A stretch of 64,000 nt of DNA. Source: Sulfuricaulis sp040901545 (GTDB lineage: Bacteria; Pseudomonadota; Gammaproteobacteria; Acidiferrobacterales; Sulfurifustaceae). Made by a program: the position numbers and the translations under genes. This document shows, piece by piece, positions 34,784 to 44,099 of this stretch. The notes beneath the pieces were generated by a model. It saw only the letters and a program-made list of their open reading frames with translations. It was not told the origin of the DNA and did not search any database. Positions within the stretch are counted from its first letter, which is position 1. Every line of letters begins with the position of its first letter. The DNA is taken from assembly GCF_040901545.1 (NCBI RefSeq), contig NZ_JBBDYL010000065.1:1-64000 (forward strand), read 5' to 3'.

Positions 34784-34959
34784 CACGATAGACTGTTTAT
34801 TGAAAAACAGATTTCTGTAAGCAAATGTTGTATTAATGAAATAAACTTCCCAGGTTGCCTCGATTTTTCCACTCATTTTCTGCCTTGGCTGGAGAGTCTA
34901 TTTGATCGATGAATTTTGTAATCACGATATAATTACAATCGACTTGCCGATAAATCTGG

Positions 34960-35229
34960 ATGAATAAGAACGGAATGAAGAAGACTTTCATCATTGTTTC
35001 GATTGTATCGGTATTGCTTGTCGTGATTGTCGTTACTCTCAAGGTAACGCATAACAGTGATGACGATCCACCGACGAATGTAAAAGCAACGTCCAGCAAT
35101 GAAGCCAGGATTGTAATGCCATCGCCTTGTGGTCCCGGATTGGCGGCGCAGGATCTGGCCGGGGTCTGCCGGTCGACACCGAACCCAAGTCCCGGCGCAT
35201 TGGAGGCCGTTGACAGGCTTAAGCCATAA
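34960..35229 (+). CDS. Small single-pass membrane protein
   Basis: Protein of 89 residues with an N-terminal helix (FIIVSIVSVLLVVIVVTL, about 10-27) after MNKNGMKKT, then a short polar tail with two cysteines and several prolines. It could be an anchored periplasmic tail or an uncleaved signal peptide. In-frame ATGs at 34960 and 34975 are both possible. I do not recognise a family and see no operon partner. Confidence 0.5.
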   Translation: MNKNGMKKTFIIVSIVSVLLVVIVVTLKVTHNSDDDPPTNVKATSSNEARIVMPSPCGPGLAAQDLAGVCRSTPNPSPGALEAVDRLKP

Positions 35230-35414
35230 AATTACATTATGAACTGAAGTAAGCGGATTTAGAGTGTACGGCCTCTGGAGGATTTTGGGTGACCGCCCGC
35301 GCGTTCAATACCGACCGCCCGAATTACCGGCAATGCACTGGAGACTGGGGAAATTATTAAATTTCTGATGTCGCCTTTGAATTAGTGCTAATCGGTTTGC
35401 CCGCAGTCCATGCA

Positions 35415-35954
35415 TCACCGAGTAGTAAAACGTGGTGCATGCCTTCTGTCGAGCATGAAGACCGGGTTGTGAACGATGGGCAACTCCGGGCTGGGTAATT
35501 CGACGTACTCGGAGCGATCATGCAACGCCGCCTTGCCGGTTCGCGCGATCTGTCCATCCTGGAACGCCTTGACACCGCTTACACCGATGGCACCGACGAT
35601 ATGACCCTTCCAGGTCAGCGGAACTCCCCCCTCGGAGGGCAACACACCGGGTAGTCTAAGAACCCTTTGCTGACCGGCTGCAAGCGAGTCTTCCCACTCC
35701 TTGGTTGGACGCTTGAATGCCACGGCCGACCTGGCTTTGCCAATCGCGACATCCACACTGCCGAACTGGGCATTATCCAGACGATGCAAACACAGAAGGT
35801 TGCCGCCGTCGTCCACCACGGCGATGACCACGGGGAAACCCTGTTTGAGCGCTTCGTCCTCCGCCGCGGAAATGACCTTCTTCGCCGCCGCCAGAGTCAA
35901 CATGGGCTTCTGCCTCAGCAGCGGTTCCTCTGCGGGATGCAGGTCATCAGGCAT
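35415..35954 (-). CDS. GlcG/HbpS-family protein
   Basis: Protein of 179 residues. The segment LTLAAAKKVISAAEDEALKQ, VVIAVVDDGGNLLCLHRLDN and KARSAVAFKRPTKEWED are the signature of the GlcG/HbpS family, with a GVSGVK...D ending of the fold. In other bacteria members bind haem or corrinoids or accompany glycolate and diol metabolism, but no such partner is adjacent. The last residues after about 145 look like an added tail. No signal peptide is visible. Confidence 0.88.
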   Translation of the reverse strand: MPDDLHPAEEPLLRQKPMLTLAAAKKVISAAEDEALKQGFPVVIAVVDDGGNLLCLHRLDNAQFGSVDVAIGKARSAVAFKRPTKEWEDSLAAGQQRVLRLPGVLPSEGGVPLTWKGHIVGAIGVSGVKAFQDGQIARTGKAALHDRSEYVELPSPELPIVHNPVFMLDRRHAPRFTTR

Positions 35955-36092
35955 CGTTAATACCTCTTTATTCCGAACAACAGATAAAATACAGTAAAGA
36001 AATTCTCACCCAATACCATGTCAGTGGCAACCCCCGGCCTCTCAAGCGCCATCACATGTGACTTAATTCTGCGATCACCATACTGGCATGCC

Positions 36093-36971
36093 ATGATTAT
36101 TGTCCGTCTATTTAACATCGTTTTCCCGATTTTTTCCATTGTGGCGGTCGGTTATCTTTATAGCCGCTGGCGCCGTCCGGACATGACGGCAGCGAACCAG
36201 ATCAATATGACCGTCCTGCTCCCGGCACTGGTATTTAACATCCTTTCCGACAAGGACTTTCATCTGGGCGAATACGGGCAACTTGCGCTGGGTGCCATAG
36301 CGGTTGTGCTCGGCTCAGGTTTGCTGGCGGCGCTGGTGGCCAAAGCCGCGCACATCTCACTTAAAACCTTTGTTCCGCCCATGATGTTCACCAATTCGGG
36401 AAACATGGGTTTGCCGCTTGCGGTGTTAGCCTTTGGCGAACAGGCGTTACCGGCGGCGGTGGTGCTTTTCCTGATTGAAAACGGATTGCATTTTACCCTT
36501 GGCACCTACCTCATGGACCACCGCGCGCATCTATTGAAGGTGGTCACGCAACCCATCGTCATGGCGACCATCGTCGGATTATCCTTCAGCCTTTTCGGTT
36601 GGTTGGTTCCTGAAACTCTGGATACGGCCATAGGCATGCTTGGCCAGGCTTCGATACCTCTGCTGTTGTTTTCCTTGGGCACGCGCCTTACCAGCGTTGA
36701 CTTTGGCGAATGGCGTGTCGGCGTTTTAGGCGCCGTGGTGTGTCCACTGACCGGGATAATCATGGTGTTGCTTGTACGTCCATTTCTGGATTTAACACCG
36801 CTGCAATTGAGCCTGTTGATAGTATTCGGCACTTTACCGCCCGCGGTGCTGAATTATCTTATTGCCGAACAATATCGACAGGAACCGGGAAAAGTGGCAT
36901 CCATTGTGCTGATGGGTAATCTCGCGAGCTTCATCAGTCTGCCGATCGCTTTGGCATTCGCGCTTTTATGA
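36093..36971 (+). CDS. AEC-family permease
   Basis: Protein of 292 residues from the ATG at 36093 (MIIVRLFNIVFPIFSIVAVG), with about ten hydrophobic helices. The pattern of a five-helix repeat with the broken-helix region PPMMFTNSGNMGLPLAVLAF is typical of the auxin efflux carrier/bile-acid-like AEC family. Members export or import small carboxylates such as malate or malonate. An earlier in-frame start (36018) would add a poorly conserved hydrophilic leader. No enzyme partner is adjacent, so the substrate is unknown. Confidence 0.9.
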   Translation: MIIVRLFNIVFPIFSIVAVGYLYSRWRRPDMTAANQINMTVLLPALVFNILSDKDFHLGEYGQLALGAIAVVLGSGLLAALVAKAAHISLKTFVPPMMFTNSGNMGLPLAVLAFGEQALPAAVVLFLIENGLHFTLGTYLMDHRAHLLKVVTQPIVMATIVGLSFSLFGWLVPETLDTAIGMLGQASIPLLLFSLGTRLTSVDFGEWRVGVLGAVVCPLTGIIMVLLVRPFLDLTPLQLSLLIVFGTLPPAVLNYLIAEQYRQEPGKVASIVLMGNLASFISLPIALAFALL

Positions 36972-37066
36972 AGTCACGTCGCACCGGCACCTGATCGAGC
37001 AGGCATGGTTTCAGGGAGCAACCTTGTCCCCGTTCATGGCGAAGTGATTGGCGATTACCTGACGGA

Positions 37067-37094
37067 TTTTGCGCGAGATTTTCTCCGGTATAAT
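37067..37094 (+). promoter_or_regulatory. Candidate promoter of the PBP1B gene
   Basis: A perfect -10 box TATAAT at 37089-37094 lies 53 bases before the PBP1B start. A matching -35 box is weak: TTTTGC at 37067-37072 gives 16-base spacing. I call it mainly on the -10 box and position. Confidence 0.4.
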
Positions 37095-37147
37095 ACCGCC
37101 TCGCGGCCAGATACTTCCGCTCACGGACGTCCTGCCTAAGATTCCCG

Positions 37148-39454
37148 ATGAACAAGCAGATCGTCAATAAAATCCGGCGCTTCGTTACTCCGATACGCCT
37201 GCGTATTTTTTTCTTGTCATTGGCGCTATTGCTGGCGGGATTTTTCCTTTATCTGGATATCGCCGTACGCGCCCAATTCGAAGGGAAGCGCTGGGCATTG
37301 CCGGCCAGGGTCTACGCCCGACCGCTGGAGCTCTATTCGGGCATGAAATTGCGCCCGGAACAATTATTGCTGGAACTTTCCATGCTCGGTTACCGTTCCG
37401 CCGGTAGCCAGCTCGAACCCGGAAGTTACCGGCAAAGTGATGCTTCATTCACGATCATGACGCGACCTTTTATCTTCTGGGATGGCGCGCAAGGAGCATT
37501 GGAATTACACGCAGAATTTGAAGCAGACCGCCTGCGAAACCTGCAAAATCTAACTAATCCAGGCAATACCGCGATCCCGGTACGTCTCGATCCCCAGTAC
37601 ATCGGAGGCATCTATCCGGCGCACAACGAAGACCGTGTCCTGGTGAGACTGACTGAAGTTCCGCCGCTACTGATCCAGGGCCTAATCGCCATTGAAGACC
37701 GGAAATTCTATAGCCATCATGGAATCGACCCGCGCGGCATCGCCCGCGCGGTGCTTTCCATCTTGCGCGGCGGCGGAGTCCAAGGTGGGAGCACGGTTAC
37801 GCAACAACTGGTAAAGAATTTTTTTCTGACGCCCGAGCGAACTCTGCGGCGAAAAGTCACTGAAATTCTGATGGCTCAGCTTTTGGAGTTGCATTACTCC
37901 AAAGAGGAAATTCTGGAGGCTTATCTCAACGAGATTTATCTCGGCCAGGACGGCAATCGTGCTATCCACGGGTTCGGCCTCGCCAGCCTTTTTTATTTCA
38001 ATCGTCCGGTATCCCGGCTCGGACTCAATGAGATTGCATTATTGGTAGGAATAATCAAGGGGCCATCCTATTACGATCCGCGCCGCCACCCCGCGCGCGC
38101 GCTGTCGCGGCGCAACCTGGTGCTCCAGGAAATGACGCAACAGCAAGTCATCACGCAGCAACAACTTATCAGCGCCCGTTCCGCCCCGTTGGACGTCGTG
38201 GACCATGCGCCCGTGGGAACCTCCATTTACCCTGCGTTTGTCGAGCTCGTGCACCGGCAACTTCGCAGCGATTACCGCGAGACGGACTTGCGATCGGAAG
38301 GATTGCTGATTTTCACGACGCTTGACCCGCTGGCGCAATTTACCGCCGAACGCGCACTCACCTCCCGCCTGGGTCAGCTTGAAAAATCCAGGAAAATCGT
38401 TCCCAACGCGCTCGATGGGGCAATTGTCGTTACGCATTCTCAAAACGGTGAAGTGCAAGCTTTGGTGGGAGGACGCGACACGCGATACGAAGGCTTCAAC
38501 CGCGCGCTCGACGCGCAACGGCCCATCGGTTCGTTGCTCAAGCCGGTGATTTATCTCAGCGCGCTTGAACAGCCTTATGCCTATACGCTGGCCACGCTGC
38601 TGGATGACAGCCCGCTGGTCTGGCGCGAGCGTGGCACCCCGGATTGGGAGCCGCGCAACTACGACAAGACGTTCCATGGCAAAGTACCGTTGTATTCTGC
38701 GTTAGCCAATTCATACAATGTGTCTGCCGCGCGACTGGGGTTGTCGCTGGGCGTGCGCAAGGTAATGGACAATGTCCAGCGCCTCGGCATAGACCGAAAT
38801 TTGAATGCTTTTGCATCAAGTTTGCTGGGCGCCGATGGCCTTTCCCCCTTTGAAGTCGCGCAACTTTATCAGCCGCTGGCCAGCGGTGGATTCCGCCTGC
38901 CCCTTCGTTCGATACGCGAAGTGCTCACCGCGGACGGTCAACCATTGCAGCGTTTCTCGCTTTCCGTGCAACAAGTCATCGATCCGGGCCCGGCTTTTCT
39001 CACAACCGCTGCGTTGCAATATGTCGTGCGCGAGGGGACCGCCGACGGACTGAGCCGGTATCTTCCGCCGGATTTACAAATCGCCGGAAAGACCGGCACC
39101 ACGAATGACCTTCGAGACAGCTGGTTTGCCGGTTACACGGGCGACCGACTGGCCGTGGTCTGGATCGGGCGCGACGATAACCAGCCGATTAACATGACCG
39201 GCGCGAGCGGAGCCATGACGGTCTGGGGTGATATGATGGCAAAACTCGATCCCGAACCGCTCCAGCCGCCCCAACCGGATAACATCGAGCTGGCCTGGAC
39301 GGATCCGGCGAATGGTTTAAAAGCCGATGAAAATTGTCAAAACGCTAAATTGCTGCCATTCATTCGAGGCTCGGTACCCACGGAAACATCGCCGTGCGTA
39401 TCCCAGGCGCCGTCGGAACCCATAAAAAGTTGGTTCAAAAGGCTGTTTGAATAA
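37148..39454 (+). CDS. mrcB: Penicillin-binding protein 1B
   Basis: Protein of 768 residues, bifunctional murein synthase. One N-terminal transmembrane helix (about 16-36) is followed by a UvrB-like small domain, the glycosyltransferase domain with the catalytic Glu in IAIEDRKFYSHHGIDPRG and GGSTVTQQLVKNF, and the transpeptidase domain with SLLK (RPIGSLLKPVIY), SYN (NSYNVSAAR) and KTGT (AGKTGTTNDLRD). All active-site residues are present. The order and lengths match class A PBP1B. The following lipoprotein gene starts at the base after its stop, so they are co-expressed. Confidence 0.97.
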   Translation: MNKQIVNKIRRFVTPIRLRIFFLSLALLLAGFFLYLDIAVRAQFEGKRWALPARVYARPLELYSGMKLRPEQLLLELSMLGYRSAGSQLEPGSYRQSDASFTIMTRPFIFWDGAQGALELHAEFEADRLRNLQNLTNPGNTAIPVRLDPQYIGGIYPAHNEDRVLVRLTEVPPLLIQGLIAIEDRKFYSHHGIDPRGIARAVLSILRGGGVQGGSTVTQQLVKNFFLTPERTLRRKVTEILMAQLLELHYSKEEILEAYLNEIYLGQDGNRAIHGFGLASLFYFNRPVSRLGLNEIALLVGIIKGPSYYDPRRHPARALSRRNLVLQEMTQQQVITQQQLISARSAPLDVVDHAPVGTSIYPAFVELVHRQLRSDYRETDLRSEGLLIFTTLDPLAQFTAERALTSRLGQLEKSRKIVPNALDGAIVVTHSQNGEVQALVGGRDTRYEGFNRALDAQRPIGSLLKPVIYLSALEQPYAYTLATLLDDSPLVWRERGTPDWEPRNYDKTFHGKVPLYSALANSYNVSAARLGLSLGVRKVMDNVQRLGIDRNLNAFASSLLGADGLSPFEVAQLYQPLASGGFRLPLRSIREVLTADGQPLQRFSLSVQQVIDPGPAFLTTAALQYVVREGTADGLSRYLPPDLQIAGKTGTTNDLRDSWFAGYTGDRLAVVWIGRDDNQPINMTGASGAMTVWGDMMAKLDPEPLQPPQPDNIELAWTDPANGLKADENCQNAKLLPFIRGSVPTETSPCVSQAPSEPIKSWFKRLFE

Positions 39455-39880
39455 ATGGAAAAAATCCGCGCAAGATCGGTGCTGTTGACGTTGTGCATGC
39501 TTTCAGGCTGCGCCGGTTTCCCCGGCCGGGAACCGGAAATAACACCGGTTTCCGGCAACGACGCTGTTGTCTCGCTGGTTAATGCCGCCCAATCGGATAT
39601 CAGCGACGGAAAATACGACGCGGCCGCGGCCACGCTTGAACGGGCTTTGCGCCTTGAACCGCGTAACCCCGCGCTGTGGCATCAACTGGCAAAACTCCGC
39701 ATGCAACAAGGCCAATATCAGCAAGCCGAAGGACTTGCCGCCAGATCGAACGGTTGGTCGGTCAACAACAAGACTTTGCAGGCCGAAAACTGGCGCCTCA
39801 TCGGCGAGTCGCGTCTGAAACGTGGCGATTATCCGGGAGCTCAAGCCGCCTTTGACAAGGCAGCCGAACAAGCGAATTAA
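39455..39880 (+). CDS. TPR lipoprotein coupled to PBP1B
   Basis: Protein of 141 residues with a lipobox LSGC at Cys19 and about two tetratricopeptide repeats: AAATLERALRLEPRNPALWH and GDYPGAQAAFDKAAEQA are clear consensus ends. It begins directly after the PBP1B stop. Such outer-membrane lipoproteins often regulate or tether class A PBPs (LpoB does so in E. coli, though that is not a TPR protein), so a role as a PBP1B accessory is a reasonable inference. Confidence 0.85.
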   Translation: MEKIRARSVLLTLCMLSGCAGFPGREPEITPVSGNDAVVSLVNAAQSDISDGKYDAAAATLERALRLEPRNPALWHQLAKLRMQQGQYQQAEGLAARSNGWSVNNKTLQAENWRLIGESRLKRGDYPGAQAAFDKAAEQAN

Positions 39881-40177
39881 TTAATCTACGCGAGATGAAT
39901 GTCCGTGTTGAACATTCCGAACGGAGCTATGTTGAGCGCTGAATCGCGGCGTTTCGCCAGAGATGTTAGGATTTTTTAAATAGTGAAAATCAGAGTCAAC
40001 TACTTGGTTTTCCCGGTCAACAAAAAGTCGAGCATTTCCGTGACAATTTGTTGCGTGCGTGCACCACCTGTCTGAAAATAGATACCGTTGGGAAAGAAAC
40101 TTTACTTGTACAGTTAATTTTAGTTGCATCAAAAGAAATTCTAAGGGATTCTAGGCCCACCTACATGGAGGTAAGAC

Positions 40178-40411
40178 ATGAGCCTGGATACGCTAGTTGT
40201 GATCTTGCTGGTATGGACGGTGGCCGGTTTGATGGCAGCCATCTTGTTTGGGAAAGCAATTCGGGAAAACAATTCATCATACGACGAGGAACCACTCCCA
40301 GCCTCAGCCGACATGATGAAATTTTTTCGAAAAAGCAAAACCTACGAAACTGCTCCGAGTTCAGACGCCGTAAAGATGCAAGGCAAAACGACGCGGCGAA
40401 AGTCTGAATAA
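40178..40411 (+). CDS. Small single-pass membrane protein
   Basis: Protein of 77 residues: MSLDTLVVILLVWTVAGLMA gives one N-terminal helix, then a charged tail with FGKAIRENNSSYDEEPLP and a basic end. A very strong GGAGGT ribosome site 7 bases before the ATG argues for real expression. I do not recognise a family. The 297-base gap before it holds no other gene. Confidence 0.65.
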   Translation: MSLDTLVVILLVWTVAGLMAAILFGKAIRENNSSYDEEPLPASADMMKFFRKSKTYETAPSSDAVKMQGKTTRRKSE

Positions 40412-40460
40412 TTATCCTGTCCCCTGACGTAATTCCTTCTTTAAAAAAACCAAAAAATTT

Positions 40461-41129
40461 TCACCCGGCTTCTGGAGGCAACGGGGCGTCGGGCAATGCA
40501 TTTTTATTGATATTCCATGACAAGGTAATGCGCGGCCGTTTCCCGGTATAAGGGTTCACGGCATGGACCAGTTGGCTCGGGAAAATAAGCATGGTGCCCG
40601 ACGGCATGCCGGGGAGGAAAGGCGTGGTCATGCATTCTTCTTGATCCTGGCAACAACACTTCAATCGGGGATCTACAAAGCAAAAACGGCCGCTTTGCCG
40701 ATCTTCAGGGTCTTCGTCACCGGGATCCAGACAATAAACCACGCTCGCCGTGGAGCGCACGTGACTGTGTGGCATGCAATAATCTCCCGTGCGATACACG
40801 TTGGCCCAACTGAGGTCGACCACGGCGTCTTGGCAATCAAGCACTTTCATGAATAAGGCTTTCGCGCGGGCGGTGATCAACTCGGCCTCGGAATTCACCC
40901 ATTTCTCCAAATGATGAATCTTCGTGCCACAGGCGCCGCGATAATAGCGTTTACGGAGGCGCTGGTTTTCCTCAAGTTCCAGGATTTTGGCGACCAGACG
41001 CGGATGATACTCTTGGATATCGGTAAAAAAGATCCTGCGGACGACCGGATCGCCACAGATTTCCACCTCGCGTTGCTCCGGCCAAATCTCGATCGATTTA
41101 AATCCCAGATGTACTGTGTTAGCGAGCAT
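40461..41129 (-). CDS. Putative 2OG-Fe(II) oxygenase
   Basis: Protein of 222 residues resembling the TIGR02466-like group of 2-oxoglutarate dioxygenases. CMPHSHVRSTASVVYCL supplies the proximal iron-binding histidines and FPSQLVHAVNPYTGKRPRI the distal histidine and the arginine that binds 2-oxoglutarate. The unusual CCCQDQEEC cluster between them is noteworthy. Substrate unknown; members of this group often act on phage-like or small-molecule targets. It is isolated, with no clear operon partner. Confidence 0.75.
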   Translation of the reverse strand: MLANTVHLGFKSIEIWPEQREVEICGDPVVRRIFFTDIQEYHPRLVAKILELEENQRLRKRYYRGACGTKIHHLEKWVNSEAELITARAKALFMKVLDCQDAVVDLSWANVYRTGDYCMPHSHVRSTASVVYCLDPGDEDPEDRQSGRFCFVDPRLKCCCQDQEECMTTPFLPGMPSGTMLIFPSQLVHAVNPYTGKRPRITLSWNINKNALPDAPLPPEAG

Positions 41130-41268
41130 TCACGTGTCTCGGCATGACTTTGGAATAGATGCGTATTCTGTCATGTATCACGGTTGTCTTGAAATCCGCC
41201 CCGCCCGATATTCCTCATGGAGCACCCTGTTGCATTACTCTCCCAAGAATAAACCGTGTATATAAGAC

Positions 41269-41652
41269 TTACGGTTCCGTTTCAAGCGTTACAAAAGCCA
41301 CGGCATGGTCGTGTTCGTCGGCCAGGCTCAGATGGGCGACAACAATGTTCTGTTCGTCGGCAAACCGTCGCGCCTGTCCATGAAATTTCAGCAGGGGTCT
41401 TCCTTGCGGGTTATGCGTCACTTCGATGTCACGCCATGTTAAACCGTTGCTGAAGCCGGTTCCCATGGCTTTGGCTGCGGCTTCCTTGGCGGCAAAACGG
41501 CGCGCCAGGTAATTTGCCTTCTTGGCTTCAAGCCGGAACTCGCTTAATTCTCCATCAGTAAGGATTCGTTCGGCGAATCGGTCGCCGAATCGAATCAGAT
41601 CTTCCTCGATGCGCTGAATCCGAACTATATCGGTGCCGATTCCGAATATCAT
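41269..41652 (-). CDS. acpS: Holo-[acyl-carrier-protein] synthase
   Basis: Protein of about 127 residues from the ATG at 41652 (MIFGIGTDIVRIQRIEEDL); a longer frame upstream has no SD. It transfers 4-phosphopantetheine from CoA to apo-ACP. The Mg-binding Asp in GIGTDIV and RFAAKEAAAKAMGTGF are diagnostic. It is the last gene of the lepA-pdxJ cluster, 64 bases after pdxJ. Confidence 0.96.
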   Translation of the reverse strand: MIFGIGTDIVRIQRIEEDLIRFGDRFAERILTDGELSEFRLEAKKANYLARRFAAKEAAAKAMGTGFSNGLTWRDIEVTHNPQGRPLLKFHGQARRFADEQNIVVAHLSLADEHDHAVAFVTLETEP

Positions 41653-41716
41653 GTTTGCGCTGCATCGGGACGGCTGAATGGCCATGTACTGCATAAAGGC
41701 ATTGTGATAAATCGGT

Positions 41717-42442
41717 TCACGCCGCGACCTCCTGCATGAGTCGCTTCATTTCGCGGACCGCTTCGCGCATGCCCGTGAAAACTGCGCGCGCAACGATGGC
41801 ATGCCCGATATTAAGTTCGGAAATTCCCGGAATGGCGGCGACAGCCTGAACGTTGTGATAGTTAAGCCCGTGACCGGCGTTGACCTGAAGCCTTAGCTTG
41901 AGGCCTTGTTGCACTGCCTGCTCGATGCGCGCCAGCTCACGTCTTTGTATTGCTTCGTTTTCAGCATCCGCATAATGTCCGGTATGAATTTCGATCACGG
42001 GCACACCCATTCTGGCGGCCGCCTCGATCTGATCAGATTCCGCGTCTACAAACAGCGATACCCGCACACCCGCCTGGGCAAGTCGCGTGCACGCAGCGGC
42101 GATTTTTTCATAACCACCGACAACATCCAGCCCGCCTTCGGTGGTCAACTCCTGGCGTCGTTCCGGGACTACACAGCAGTCATGTGGCTGGACCCGGGCG
42201 GCAAACGCCACGATTTCATCAGCTACCGACATTTCAAGATTCAGCCGGGTCTGGATTAAATTGCGGATAATCTCGACGTCCTGATCCTGGATGTGACGCC
42301 GGTCCTCGCGCAAATGGAGCGTAATGGCGTCGGCACCGGCTTGCTCTGCTTCGATGGCGGCCTGGACAGGATCGGGATAACGCGTCCCGCGCGCCTGGCG
42401 CAATGTGGCCACATGGTCGATGTTAACTCCCAACTTTATCAA
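41717..42442 (-). CDS. pdxJ: Pyridoxine 5'-phosphate synthase
   Basis: Protein of 241 residues, a TIM barrel that condenses 1-deoxyxylulose 5-phosphate with 3-amino-1-hydroxyacetone phosphate. LGVNIDHVATLRQARGT at the start and AGADAITLHLREDRRHI, EVRLFVDAE-like segments and the C-terminal GHGLNYHNVQAVA are typical. It overlaps the recO stop by 20 bases, as in the E. coli operon. Confidence 0.97.
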   Translation of the reverse strand: MIKLGVNIDHVATLRQARGTRYPDPVQAAIEAEQAGADAITLHLREDRRHIQDQDVEIIRNLIQTRLNLEMSVADEIVAFAARVQPHDCCVVPERRQELTTEGGLDVVGGYEKIAAACTRLAQAGVRVSLFVDAESDQIEAAARMGVPVIEIHTGHYADAENEAIQRRELARIEQAVQQGLKLRLQVNAGHGLNYHNVQAVAAIPGISELNIGHAIVARAVFTGMREAVREMKRLMQEVAA

Positions 42443-43193
42443 GATCCGCCTCCGCCTCGGTATCCGTGGAATGCGATGCAGCGATGCGGCGAAATAATTT
42501 CCGGCTGTGTAATGGACGGTCTCCCAAATGCACCGCCAGTACGGAACGCATGAGCGTTTTCACGTCCCGCAGCACGACAGGATCGGTCATACTGTCCCGC
42601 TCCAGCGCAATCAGACTGGCTCCGCGTATCCGCACCCCTTCCGTCTGGCCATTCAACTGCGGGCGGGCCAGGCGTACCGGGCCGCGATCGAGAATGTAAT
42701 CGTATGTGACCTCGGCATCAATCGGTGTCTTGTCGGCAACGTCATGGTCGAGCACCAGGCCGTAACCCAGCTCGCGCAGAAGTTTTTTTTCAAAGATGCG
42801 CAAGACCTTTTCATTGGTATCGTCCCGTTGGAGATTTTGCAACGCCGCCTGATAGGCATCGAATAAATTTTCGTGCGGATCATGCCGGTGCAATAACCGC
42901 AACAGCACCTCATTCATGTAAAAACCGCAGTACACCGCATGACCTTCCGGAGTGCTTCCGGCATCTTCCATCTCGGCGTTGGTCAGCACCGCGAGATCGC
43001 CCTTGCCGCTCCAGCCAATCAGCAGACGCTGAAACGGCTTGAGTATGCCGCGCATGCGGCTGCTCGCGCGGCGCGCGCCCTTGGCGATAAGCCCCAGGCG
43101 ACCGTATCTGGCCGTGAAAACTTCGAGCAGAAGGCTGGTCTCGCTGTAATCACGGTGGTGCAGAATATAGCCGGGTTGTTGATGGATTCTCAT
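42423..43193 (-). CDS. recO: DNA repair protein RecO
   Basis: Protein of 256 residues, the usual length. RecO works with RecF and RecR to load RecA at gaps. The OB-fold start YILHHRDYSETSLLLEVFTA and GLIAKGARR are conserved, and the C-terminal helical part shows the family's hydrophobic pattern. It lies between era and pdxJ, overlapping pdxJ by 20 bases. Confidence 0.95.
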   Translation of the reverse strand: MRIHQQPGYILHHRDYSETSLLLEVFTARYGRLGLIAKGARRASSRMRGILKPFQRLLIGWSGKGDLAVLTNAEMEDAGSTPEGHAVYCGFYMNEVLLRLLHRHDPHENLFDAYQAALQNLQRDDTNEKVLRIFEKKLLRELGYGLVLDHDVADKTPIDAEVTYDYILDRGPVRLARPQLNGQTEGVRIRGASLIALERDSMTDPVVLRDVKTLMRSVLAVHLGDRPLHSRKLFRRIAASHSTDTEAEADLDKVGS

Positions 43194-43196
43194 GCA

Positions 43197-44099
43197 TCAG
43201 GTCTCGTCGAGATATCCCAGGCTGCGCAAGGCACGCTCGTTGTCCGACCAGCCTTCACGCACCTTGACCCACAGGCGGAGATGGACTTTGTTGTCGAAAA
43301 GTTTTTCCATAGCCTGGCGCGCGCGACTTCCAACAGTCTTAAGTCGTTTCCCGTCTTTTCCGATCAGTATGGGTTTTTGCCCGTCCCTTTCCACCCAGAT
43401 CGTTGCCTGGATATGCAATGTCTGCCTGATTCTTTCGAACCGGTCAATGCTGACGGCCGTGGCATAAGGCACCTCCTGTTGAAAGCCGCGGAAAATCTGC
43501 TCGCGGACCAATTCCGCTGCAAGAAACCGTTCGCCACGATCACTGATCCGGTCCACGGGATATAAAGGCGGTTGTTCAGGAAGATACTTCAGGATGATAT
43601 TTTCCAGATCGTGAGTATTCTCACCGGTTCTGGCGGAAACGGGAACAATCTCTTTAAACGCCATTTTCCGGTTCGATTGCGCAATAAGCGGCAACAATAG
43701 GCGACGATCCTTCAATTGGTCAATTTTATTGATGGCCAGGATCACGGGTATGCCGGTCTTGGAAACAAGCCGCAGCGGATATTCATCCGCTTCGGTCCAG
43801 CCTTTGGAGGTGATCAGCAGAACGATACAATCAACACCGAACAGGCTCGATCCGGCCACACGATTCAGGTGACGGTTGAACAGACCTTTATTATGCGCAT
43901 GCAGGCCGGGCGTATCCACATAGATAATCTGCGCTTGCCCGGTCGTCTTGATTCCCAGCAGCCGGTGACGCGTCGTCTGGGCCCTCGAAGAAGTAACGCT
44001 GATTTTCTGTCCGATCAGGCGGTTTAGCAGCGTGGATTTGCCGACATTAGGACGTCCGGCGAGCGTGATCAGTCCGGAACATGTGATCGTTTCAGGCAT
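43197..44099 (-). CDS. era: GTPase Era
   Basis: Protein of 300 residues from the ATG at 44099 (MPETITCSGLITLAGRPNVG). G1 is GRPNVGKSTLL, G3 DTPG, G4 NKID; the KH domain at the C terminus carries GKDGKRLKTVGSRARQAM. Era binds 16S rRNA near its 3' end and serves 30S maturation. Upstream in-frame codons extend the frame into rnc and are not used. The start overlaps the rnc stop by 8 bases, a conserved arrangement. Confidence 0.97.
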   Translation of the reverse strand: MPETITCSGLITLAGRPNVGKSTLLNRLIGQKISVTSSRAQTTRHRLLGIKTTGQAQIIYVDTPGLHAHNKGLFNRHLNRVAGSSLFGVDCIVLLITSKGWTEADEYPLRLVSKTGIPVILAINKIDQLKDRRLLLPLIAQSNRKMAFKEIVPVSARTGENTHDLENIILKYLPEQPPLYPVDRISDRGERFLAAELVREQIFRGFQQEVPYATAVSIDRFERIRQTLHIQATIWVERDGQKPILIGKDGKRLKTVGSRARQAMEKLFDNKVHLRLWVKVREGWSDNERALRSLGYLDET

